Source of the DNA: Intrasporangium_A sp039812505
GTDB lineage: Bacteria; Actinomycetota; Actinomycetes; Actinomycetales; Dermatophilaceae
DNA length: 8,324 nucleotides
Direction: 5' to 3'
NCBI RefSeq assembly: GCF_039812505.1
Contig: NZ_JBDIAQ010000154.1
Location: forward strand, 1 to 8,324
The notes beneath the pieces are model-generated. The model saw only the letters and a program-made list of their open reading frames with translations, did not search any database and was not told where the DNA came from. Each line of letters opens with the position of its first letter. Positions within the stretch are counted from its first letter, which is position 1. Shown piece after piece: positions 1-5,830 of this stretch. The position numbers and the translations under genes are program-made.

Positions 1-181
1 GCGGTACCGGACCGTCGGGGACATGTCCTGCACCGGGGCGGTCGAGTCCGCCGCCGCGACGAACGCCGAGATCGTCCTCGAGGTCGCCGCGTCGACGCTC
101 ACCGAGCGGGGCGCGACCCGCGCCGACGACCGGATCTCGGAGGCCGCCATGGAGGACCGGAAGAAGGAGGGGTACTTCTGA
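1..181 (+). CDS. cysD: Sulfate adenylyltransferase subunit 2 (CysD), C-terminal end only
   Basis: This is the 3' end of a gene that begins before the window; 59 codons are visible, read from base 2 to the TGA at 179-181. CysD is the catalytic, PP-loop-type subunit of the heterodimeric ATP sulfurylase, which makes APS from ATP and sulfate, with GTP hydrolysis by CysN driving the reaction. The visible part contains TGAVES, a central segment with STLTERGATRADD, and the ending MEDRKKEGYF, which match the conserved CysD tail (TGAVES, SERxGRxxD, ME.KKREGYF). The catalytic N-terminal half is outside the window. cysN follows on the same strand after a 73-base gap, unusually long for this pair, containing a palindrome. 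The family call is secure because both the tail and the neighbour fit. Confidence 0.95.
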   Translation, partial: RYRTVGDMSCTGAVESAAATNAEIVLEVAASTLTERGATRADDRISEAAMEDRKKEGYF

Positions 182-184
182 GCT

Positions 185-230
185 CCCCACGAAGTTCTCC
201 GCTCGTCCCTCGCTCCGATACTTCGCGGGG
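185..230. repeat. Imperfect palindrome in the cysD-cysN gap, possible dispersed intergenic repeat
   Basis: The arms CCCCACGAAGT (185-195) and ACTTCGCGGGG (220-230) pair over 11 positions with a single A-C mismatch at 189/226. They enclose a 24-base pyrimidine-rich loop (196-219). There is no T-run after the second arm, so it is not a classical intrinsic terminator, and cysN must be expressed with cysD. I infer either a REP-like dispersed element or an mRNA processing or stability hairpin that adjusts CysD to CysN dosage. Only one copy is present in this window, so its dispersed nature is not shown here. Confidence 0.5.
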
Positions 231-254
231 GCCCCATGACAAGGACACCTTGAG

Positions 255-1634
255 ATGACCATCCTCACCGCCAGCCCGTATGCCGCCGAGCTGGGTCAGC
301 ACGGCCTGTTGCGCCTCGCGACGGCCGGGTCCGTCGACGACGGCAAGTCGACCCTCGTGGGGCGACTGCTCCACGACACCAAGTCGGTCCTGTCCGACCA
401 GCTCGCCGCGGTCGAGCGCGTGTCCCGGGAGCGGGGCCTGACGGCCGCGGACCTCGCGCTGCTCACCGACGGCCTGCGCGCCGAGCGCGAACAGGGCATC
501 ACCATCGACGTCGCGTACCGCTACTTTGCTACCGCCACAAGGTCGTTCGTGCTCGCCGACTGCCCCGGCCACGTCCAGTACACCCGCAACACCGTGACCG
601 GATCGTCGACCGCGGACGTCATCGTCCTGCTCATCGACGCCCGAAAGGGGGTCCTCGAGCAGACTCGGCGACACCTGGCCGTCGCCGCACTCCTCCGCGT
701 CCCGCACGTCGTCTTCGCGGTCAACAAGATCGACCTCGTCGACTTCTCCGAGTCGGTCTTCCGCGCGGTCGAGTCGCAGCTGCAGACCGTGGCCCACGAC
801 CTCGGCGTGACCGGTGCCCGGGCGATCCCGGTCTCGGCGCTCGACGGGGACAACGTCGCCGCGCGGTCCTCGCGCACCCCGTGGTACGCCGGTCCGGCGC
901 TGCTCGAGCTCCTCGAGACCCTGCCTGCGTCGGCCGAGGTGGTGACAGGGTCGTTCCGTCTCCCGGTCCAGCTCGTCCTCCGGCCGCAGGCCGCGGCCCG
1001 GGAGCAGGCCTGGCGGGACTACCGCGGCTACGCAGGGCAGGTCGCCTCAGGTTCCGTGAGGGTCGGTGACGAGGTCGTCGTGCTGCCGTCGGGCCTGCGC
1101 ACCAGCGTGACCGGGATCGCGGTCGGTGAGCGCCGGCTCGACGAAGCGGTGGCACGGCAGTCGGTGACCGTCCAGCTCGCGGACGACCTTGACGTCTCCC
1201 GGGGGGACGTCATCGTCTCGGCGCACGACGTGCCGGCGTCCACCCAGGACGTCGCGGCGTTCGTCTGCTGGCTCGGGGAGACGCCGTTGCGACCCGGCGC
1301 ACGCGCCCTCGTCAAGCACGGCGCCCGCACGGTCCAGGCGGTCGTGCGCACCATCGAGGGCCGGCTCGACCTCGACGCACTGCACTCCGTCCCGGCAGAG
1401 TCGTTGTCCCTCAACGACATCGGCCACGTCACCCTGCGTCTCGCGCAGCCCCTGCCGATCGAGGCCTATGCCGTGTCGCGCCCGGGTGGCGCCTTCCTGC
1501 TCATCGACGGGCACGACGGTGCCACGCTCGCCGCCGGCATGGCTCGCCGCCGCTCCACCGTCGAGGAGCCACGTGCCGTCCGCGGGCCACTCGCCGCCCA
1601 AGGGCCAGTTCTCGCAGAAGGGCCACGCCCGTGA
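255..1634 (+). CDS. cysN: Sulfate adenylyltransferase subunit 1 (CysN), regulatory GTPase
   Basis: CysN is the translation-factor-like GTPase subunit of ATP sulfurylase; its GTP hydrolysis drives APS formation by CysD in the cytosol. The 459-residue protein has the GTPase motifs in order: P-loop GSVDDGKST at residues 25-33, the switch I Thr in GITID near 83, DCPGH at 102-106 (the CysN form of DxxG), NKID at 157-160, and SAL near 194. Beta-barrel domains follow, as in EF-Tu. There is no fused CysC (APS kinase) domain, which fits organisms that reduce APS directly, although CysC could be encoded elsewhere. ATG 255 is chosen because AAGGA (241-245) lies 9 bases upstream and the P-loop falls at the usual distance. 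A Pro/Ala-rich tail of about 25 residues ends the protein. The stop overlaps the GTG of the siroheme synthase gene by 4 bases. Confidence 0.97.
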   Translation: MTILTASPYAAELGQHGLLRLATAGSVDDGKSTLVGRLLHDTKSVLSDQLAAVERVSRERGLTAADLALLTDGLRAEREQGITIDVAYRYFATATRSFVLADCPGHVQYTRNTVTGSSTADVIVLLIDARKGVLEQTRRHLAVAALLRVPHVVFAVNKIDLVDFSESVFRAVESQLQTVAHDLGVTGARAIPVSALDGDNVAARSSRTPWYAGPALLELLETLPASAEVVTGSFRLPVQLVLRPQAAAREQAWRDYRGYAGQVASGSVRVGDEVVVLPSGLRTSVTGIAVGERRLDEAVARQSVTVQLADDLDVSRGDVIVSAHDVPASTQDVAAFVCWLGETPLRPGARALVKHGARTVQAVVRTIEGRLDLDALHSVPAESLSLNDIGHVTLRLAQPLPIEAYAVSRPGGAFLLIDGHDGATLAAGMARRRSTVEEPRAVRGPLAAQGPVLAEGPRP

Positions 1635-2851
1635 CCCGCTCGGCGTTCCCAGTGGTCCTCGACCTCGCCGGCCGCCGGGTCGTCGCGGTCGGCGGCGGCC
1701 CGGTCTCCGCACGCCGGGTCCGCGCCCTCGTCGCCGAGTCGGCCGACGTCACCGTCATCGCGCCCTACGTGTGCGAGGACCTCCACGACCTCGTCCGCAG
1801 CGGCGACATCACCTGGCTGGCTCGCGACTACGGGGGTGCGCGCGACCTCGACGGCGCCTGGCTCGTGCACACCGCGACCGGCGACCCGATCACCGACCGC
1901 GCCGTCCGCGAGGACGCCGACGCGGCCCGGACCTGGTGCGTCGACGCGACCGACGCCGACGCCACCCGGGCGAGTGTCCCCGCCCGCACGGACGTGACCA
2001 CCCCGGACGGCCGGGTCACCATCTCGACGTATGCCGCCGGCGACCCGCGTCGCGCCAGCGGGGTCACCGACGCGGTCGCCATCGCAGTCGCTACCGGGCG
2101 AATCGACCTGCGCCGCAGGCGAGCTCGGTCGGGAATCGGCTGGGTCGCGCTCGTCGGCGGAGGCCCGGGCGCCGATGGGCTCCTGACGGCCCGCGGACAC
2201 GAGCTGGTCCGCTCCGCGGACGTCGTCGTCGTCGACCGCCTCGCACCCCGCACCGTGGTCGACCGACTCCCCGACTCGGTCGAGGTCATCGACGTCGGCA
2301 AGACACCGGGCCACCACCCGATCCCGCAGGAGCGGATCAACGAGATCCTCGTCGAGCAGGCCCTGCTCGGACGCGCGGTCGTCCGGCTCAAGGGCGGCGA
2401 CCCCTACGTTCTCGGCCGGGGCGGCGAGGAACGGCTCGCCTGCGAGGCGGCCGGTGTCCCGGTGGAGGTCGTGCCGGGCGTGACGAGCGCGGTCTCCGTC
2501 CCAGCGGCGGCCGGCATCCCGGTGACCCATCGTGGGCTCGCCCGCGCCTTCAGCGTCGTGACTGGCCACGACGAGATCCCTTCGCTGCCAACCGGTTCCG
2601 ACCACACACTCGTCCTGCTCATGGGTGTGGGGCGGCTCCACGAGACCGCCGCGCTGCTCGTCGCGAACGGACGTGAGCGGCATACCCCCGTTGCTGTCGT
2701 CGAGCGGGGCTGGACGCCCACGCAGCGGACGACGGTGGGCACGCTCGACACGATCGCCGTGCTCGCCGCGGCACGCGGCGTCGAGAGCCCGGCCGTCATC
2801 GTCGTCGGTGACGTCGTGCGCCTCGCGCACGAGTGGGAGGAGGTCGCGTGA
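1631..2851 (+). CDS. cysG: Siroheme synthase: precorrin-2 dehydrogenase fused to uroporphyrinogen-III C-methyltransferase (CysG-type)
   Basis: This is a cytosolic two-domain enzyme of 406 residues making siroheme, the cofactor of assimilatory sulfite reductase. The N-terminal part (about 6-160) is a Rossmann-type precorrin-2 dehydrogenase/ferrochelatase domain with VVAVGGGPVSARR (about 17-29) for NAD binding, followed by VDATD and VTIST segments that align with the CysG active-site region. The C-terminal part (about 170-395) is the SAM-dependent methyltransferase, with LVGGGPGADGLLT (about 173-185), RLKGGDPYVLGRGGEE (about 252-267), then VVPGVTS and GIPVTHRG. It is somewhat shorter than E. 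coli CysG (about 457 residues), mainly between the domains. The GTG start at 1631 overlaps the cysN stop (GTGA) and has AGAAGGG at 1616-1622. Its place between ATP sulfurylase and a TSUP transporter ties it to sulfate reduction rather than cobalamin synthesis. Whether the shortened first domain keeps ferrochelatase activity cannot be told. Confidence 0.93.
   Translation: MTRSAFPVVLDLAGRRVVAVGGGPVSARRVRALVAESADVTVIAPYVCEDLHDLVRSGDITWLARDYGGARDLDGAWLVHTATGDPITDRAVREDADAARTWCVDATDADATRASVPARTDVTTPDGRVTISTYAAGDPRRASGVTDAVAIAVATGRIDLRRRRARSGIGWVALVGGGPGADGLLTARGHELVRSADVVVVDRLAPRTVVDRLPDSVEVIDVGKTPGHHPIPQERINEILVEQALLGRAVVRLKGGDPYVLGRGGEERLACEAAGVPVEVVPGVTSAVSVPAAAGIPVTHRGLARAFSVVTGHDEIPSLPTGSDHTLVLLMGVGRLHETAALLVANGRERHTPVAVVERGWTPTQRTTVGTLDTIAVLAAARGVESPAVIVVGDVVRLAHEWEEVA
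2835..2843 (+). promoter_or_regulatory. Ribosome binding site that fixes the TSUP gene start
   Basis: GGGAGGAGG is a near-perfect anti-16S match ending 4 bases before GTG 2848. The longer reading from GTG 2833 would put the start codon upstream of this site, so 2848 is the better start. It lies inside the last codons of cysG, consistent with translational coupling. Confidence 0.75.
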
Positions 2852-3783
2852 GCACGCTGCTGCTCGTCGGTGTCGTCGGGTTCTTCGCGCAGTTCGTCGA
2901 CGGTGCCCTCGGCATGGGGTATGGCGCCACGTCGTCCTCGCTGCTGCTGACCCTGGGCCTGACCCCGGCCCTCGCGAGCGCCTCGGTCCACCTCGCGGAG
3001 CTCGGCACGAACGTCGCGTCCGGCGTCTCGCACTGGCGCCTCGGCAACGTCGACCGTCGCCTGGTGCTCCGCCTCGGCGTGCCCGGTGCGGTGGGGGCCT
3101 TCCTCGGCGCCACCCTGCTGGTGCACCTGTCCACTGCCGCTGCCGCGCCGGTGATGGCCGGCGTCCTGCTCGTCCTCGGTGTCTATGTGCTGGCCCGGTT
3201 CGCGCTGCGGCCACCTCCGGTCGCCAGTGCCCGGGTCTCCCCGCACCGCAGTCGGTTCCTCGTCCCGCTCGGGTTCGTCGGCGGCTTCGTCGACGCGACC
3301 GGTGGTGGTGGCTGGGGGCCGGTCTCGACGACCACGCTGTTGTCGGCCGGGCGTACGGCGCCACGCACCGTCGTGGGCTCGGTCGACACCTCGGAGTTCC
3401 TCGTGACCGCCGCGGCGAGCGTCGCGTTCCTCGTCGGCCTGGGGACATCCGGCATCCACTTCGGCTACGTGCTGGTGCTGCTGGGTGGTGGACTCGTGGC
3501 GGCGCCCGCAGCCGCCTGGCTCGTCAGCCGCCTGCCCGCGCCCGTGCTCGGCACCGGCGTCGGCGGCCTCATCGTCGTGACGAACCTCCGGACCCTGCTC
3601 GAGGCGGCCGGGGCATCCGTCGATGTCCGCCAGGTGGCCTACCTCGTCGTCGCGGCGACCTGGGCGTCGCTCGTCACCGCCGCCGCCATGCGCCAGCAGG
3701 TCACGGGCCATCCCGAACCCAGGCGCGCGGGCCCACGCCAGGACCACCCGAAGGCCGCGAACGGGCAGCCCGTCGCCTCCTAG
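2848..3783 (+). CDS. TSUP-family membrane transporter (TauE/SafE), probable sulfur oxyanion permease
   Basis: The protein has 311 residues and is very hydrophobic. Its two halves carry related signatures, as expected for the duplicated TauE/SafE fold: GFFAQFVDGALGMGYG near residues 10-25 and GFVGGFVDATGGGGWGP near 143-159. I count seven to eight membrane segments; a polar segment around 120-140 separates the halves and a charged tail of about 30 residues ends the protein. TSUP members move sulfite, sulfoacetate, taurine-related anions or sulfate. The direction and substrate here are not shown by sequence. Position as the last gene of a cysD-cysN-cysG cluster suggests sulfate or thiosulfate uptake, or sulfite efflux to relieve toxicity. 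The GTG start overlaps the cysG stop by 4 bases and has a strong ribosome site. A clear transcription terminator is not seen after the TAG at 3781-3783. Confidence 0.88.
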   Translation: MSTLLLVGVVGFFAQFVDGALGMGYGATSSSLLLTLGLTPALASASVHLAELGTNVASGVSHWRLGNVDRRLVLRLGVPGAVGAFLGATLLVHLSTAAAAPVMAGVLLVLGVYVLARFALRPPPVASARVSPHRSRFLVPLGFVGGFVDATGGGGWGPVSTTTLLSAGRTAPRTVVGSVDTSEFLVTAAASVAFLVGLGTSGIHFGYVLVLLGGGLVAAPAAAWLVSRLPAPVLGTGVGGLIVVTNLRTLLEAAGASVDVRQVAYLVVAATWASLVTAAAMRQQVTGHPEPRRAGPRQDHPKAANGQPVAS

Positions 3784-3874
3784 CCGATTCACAGCAACGC
3801 GGACCAGCTCTGATACCTCCTGCTCAGGTTCACGGGTAATCGTTGAAGAACGAACCACCCCCAGAGGAGGAACC
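3784..3874. other. Gap between the sulfur operon and the redox cassette
   Basis: This 91-base gap separates two + strand units and should hold the promoter of the redox cassette. I could not find a convincing -35/-10 pair. The only inverted repeat I saw is a short CCTG-CT-CAGG (4-bp stem), too weak to call a terminator. The clear signal is the ribosome site AGAGGAGG at 3863-3870, just before ATG 3875. Transcription from the sulfur operon may therefore continue into the cassette, but this is not shown. Confidence 0.5.
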
Positions 3875-4312
3875 ATGGGACTGTCCGCACTCAGTCGAGC
3901 GCGCTCCTTGACGGTCGGCATCCTGTCCGCGAGCACCGCGGTGACCGGCTTTCTCGGCGTCCACCTCGCCCAGGACCATGCAGCCTCCGTAGCGGCAGCG
4001 ACGTCGACAACCACCAGCTCCACCAGCTCGCAGACGCAGCAGACGCAGCAACAGGACGGCCAGAGCTCGACCAAGGCAGACAGGCACTCCCACGACGACG
4101 AGAACGACCACGACGGCGCGTCGACCCTTTTCGGTGGCGACGACGAAGGCGACGACGACGGTGGCCAAGCGGTCCAGAACAACGGCCAGAGCAACCAGAA
4201 CAACCAGGTCACCCAGTCCAACCAGAACGCACCCAGCCAGAACGGCTCCAGCTCGTCCGGCTCGCTCGCGCCCGGCTCGGGCGTGCCCCAAGTCACGACG
4301 CACGGATCATGA
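3875..4312 (+). CDS. Small exported or membrane-anchored low-complexity protein, first gene of the redox cassette
   Basis: I do not recognise a domain. The 145-residue product has arginines at 8 and 10, a hydrophobic stretch at about 11-32, and a possible signal peptidase site after AAA at 40-42, so it is secreted or held by an N-terminal anchor. The rest is disordered in character: Ser/Thr/Gln-rich (43-66), a His/Asp/Glu cluster with HSHDDENDHD (71-80), an acidic stretch GGDDEGDDDGG (87-97), an Asn/Gln-rich part (101-123), then Ser/Gly and the end VPQVTTHGS. It has no cysteine. ATG 3875 is chosen because AGAGGAGG lies 4 bases upstream; longer readings in this frame run back into the transporter gene. 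It overlaps the apbE-like gene by ATGA. It sits where related ApbE loci often carry an FMN-binding-domain protein, but no such domain or clear flavinylation motif is visible. A redox partner or metal-binding role is only a guess. Confidence 0.8.
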   Translation: MGLSALSRARSLTVGILSASTAVTGFLGVHLAQDHAASVAAATSTTTSSTSSQTQQTQQQDGQSSTKADRHSHDDENDHDGASTLFGGDDEGDDDGGQAVQNNGQSNQNNQVTQSNQNAPSQNGSSSSGSLAPGSGVPQVTTHGS

Positions 4313-5271
4313 GCCGCGACCCCGTTGCCGAACCGCTCCTCGGCAGGGCCACGTTCCGGGCGATCAGCTCGGTCCACACGATCGTCGCGACCGATCCGAC
4401 GGCCGCCGCGCCGGCCGCGCGCGTCGCGCAGGACTACCTCGCCGCGCTCGACCAGGCCGTCTCGCGCTTCCGCCCCGACTCCGAGGTGTCGCTCCTCGCC
4501 GCGCGGGCTCGGCGAGGACCGGCGTCCGCCTTCGTCTCCCCGATCTTCGCCGACCACCTCCAGACGGCGCTGCGGATGGCGCGGGCCACCGGAGGGCTCG
4601 TCGACCCGACCATCGGTGCGGCCGTCGTCGCGAGCGGCTACGACGCGGACATCGACGCCGTCCGAGCCCGCCGCTTCCCGCATCCCGACACCCGCCGTGC
4701 CGCCGTGCCCGGCTGGGGTTCGGTCCACTTCTCCGCCGCCACGCGGCGGGTGACCGTCCGGCGCGGCACCCTCCTCGACCTCGGGGCGACCGCGAAGGCG
4801 TATGCCGCTGACGTCCTTGCCGCCCTCCTGCCGGCTCAGCTGCCCGGCGGGTTCCTCGTCGACCTCGGTGGCGACATCGCCATCGCCGGTGAGACCCCAC
4901 CCGCCGGGTGGCAGATCGGGATCGAGGACGCCCGCGGCCAGATCCTCCAGGTGGTCGCCTCGACCGGCCAGGCGGTGGCGACCTCGTCGACCCAGCTGCG
5001 CCGATGGACCTCGACGAGCGGCGAACGCCACCACATCGTCGACCCCCGCACCGGTCTGACCGCCGGGGCCACCTGGGCGCAAGTCACCTGCACGGCCCCC
5101 ACCGCGGTCGAGGCGAACGCCGCCGCCACCGCGGCGATCGTGCTCGGTCCGGACGCGCCGGCATGGCTCGAGCGCCAGGGCTTCGCCGCCCGGCTCGACT
5201 CCGTCGACGGCCGGACCGTCATGACTCCGGGTTGGCCACGTCCCCACCTCGAGCACCGGACCGCATCGTGA
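4309..5271 (+). CDS. apbE: FAD:protein FMN transferase (ApbE family)
   Basis: ApbE enzymes cleave FAD and attach FMN to a Thr or Ser of a target protein, usually an extracytosolic electron carrier. The 320-residue protein shows the family layout: SRFRPDSEVSLL near 52-63, GLVDPTIG near 99-106, LDLGATAKAYA near 156-166 (canonical LDLGGIAKGYA), FLVDLGGDIAIAG near 183-195, and HHIVDPRTG near 241-249. The late motif reads EANAAAT (268-274) where many members have ADALAT: Asn270 replaces the Asp known as an Mg ligand in characterised enzymes, while Thr274 is kept. There is no lipobox or signal peptide, unlike the periplasmic lipoprotein ApbEs of Gram-negatives, so the enzyme looks cytosolic. ATG 4309 overlaps the previous stop, and its own stop overlaps the GTG of the membrane subunit. 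Family assignment is sure; activity with Asn270 is likely but unproven. Confidence 0.93.
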   Translation: MSRDPVAEPLLGRATFRAISSVHTIVATDPTAAAPAARVAQDYLAALDQAVSRFRPDSEVSLLAARARRGPASAFVSPIFADHLQTALRMARATGGLVDPTIGAAVVASGYDADIDAVRARRFPHPDTRRAAVPGWGSVHFSAATRRVTVRRGTLLDLGATAKAYAADVLAALLPAQLPGGFLVDLGGDIAIAGETPPAGWQIGIEDARGQILQVVASTGQAVATSSTQLRRWTSTSGERHHIVDPRTGLTAGATWAQVTCTAPTAVEANAAATAAIVLGPDAPAWLERQGFAARLDSVDGRTVMTPGWPRPHLEHRTAS

Positions 5272-5830
5272 ACGAGCTGCTCTGGTACACGTCACGTGCC
5301 ACCGGCACACTGAGCATCGTCCTGCTCACCGCCGTCGTCATCATGGGCGTCGTCATGTCAGGTCGGGGTGCGCGCACCACGGAGGGGGCGACGATCGCGA
5401 TGGCGCTCCACCGGTGGCTGTCCCTCGGCATGACCATCTTCATCCTCGTGCACGTCGCGACCGCCGTCGTCGAGACCTTCGTGTCGATCGACCTCATCGC
5501 CGCGTTCATCCCCTTCACCTCCGGCTACGAGCCGTTCTGGATGGGGCTCGGCACCATCGCGTTCGACATCGGCATCGCCGTCGTCGTCACGTCACTGCTC
5601 CGCGACGGCTCTCCGACCGGGTCTGGCGCGTCGTGCACTGGGCGGCATACGGGCTCTGGCCGCTGTCGATCCTCCACAGCTTCATGCTCGGCACGGCGGA
5701 CGAGCCGATCCTGCGCCTCACGACCGTCGCCTGCGCAGTCGCTGGAGTCGTCGCGATCCTCTGGCGCACCGGCGCCTCCCACCACGACAGCGACCGACGA
5801 CGCCATGTCGCCTCCCAGGAGTGGTCATGA
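5268..5830 (+). pseudogene. Ferric-reductase-like di-heme transmembrane protein, broken by a one-base frameshift
   Basis: The restored product would be 187 residues with about five membrane helices and two His pairs suited to two b hemes: His48 and His62, 14 apart on one helix (ALHRWLSLGMTIFILVH), and His124 and His137, 13 apart on a later one (VVHWAAYGLWPLSILH). This is the pattern of the ferric reductase/YedZ-like membrane fold, which passes electrons through the membrane. Reading from GTG 5268 is correct up to LLRD (codon 113, 5604-5606). The frame must then shift by -1 to give RLSDRVWRVVHW and end at TGA 5828-5830. GACGGCTCT at 5604-5612 would be in frame as GACCGGCTCT, so one C appears missing. 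Unshifted, translation runs to 5957 with an unrelated 116-residue tail and loses the second His pair. The restored stop overlaps the next ATG exactly, as at the other junctions. A sequencing error is a live alternative; no slippery heptamer suggests programmed frameshifting. Confidence 0.85.
5817..5821 (+). promoter_or_regulatory. Ribosome binding site that fixes the NuoF-like gene start
   Basis: AGGAG lies 5 bases before ATG 5827. The alternative GTG at 5821 would overlap this site, and ATG 5827 makes the same ATGA stop/start overlap seen elsewhere in the cassette, so 5827 is preferred. Confidence 0.7.

Noticed and set aside
235..252. Five-codon open reading frame just upstream of cysN (ATG 235 to TGA 250-252)
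   Set aside because: Too short to judge, no ribosome site of its own, and such frames are common by chance next to a GC-rich gene start.
240..252. CAAGG-ACA-CCTTG hairpin covering the cysN ribosome binding site
   Set aside because: Only a 5-bp stem with a 3-base loop. It could tune translation slightly but is too weak to call a regulator without structure data or conservation.
1466..3448. Very long minus-strand open frame opposite cysN, cysG and the transporter gene
   Set aside because: It lies antisense to three genes with clear family motifs, is rich in Arg/Gly/Pro, and has no recognisable domain. High GC removes stop codons from opposite frames, so it is a shadow.
3784..3874. Promoter of the redox cassette
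   Set aside because: A promoter is expected here, but no -35/-10 pair with acceptable spacing was found by eye, so none is annotated.
2404..5310. 968-codon minus-strand open frame across the transporter, small protein and apbE-like genes
   Set aside because: It is antisense to well-supported genes and low in complexity, with no known domain. It is explained by GC-rich codon use.
5595..5612. Programmed -1 ribosomal frameshifting as the explanation of the broken membrane gene
   Set aside because: No X XXY YYZ slippery heptamer lies at the join, and related membrane proteins are encoded in one frame. A deletion or sequencing error is simpler.
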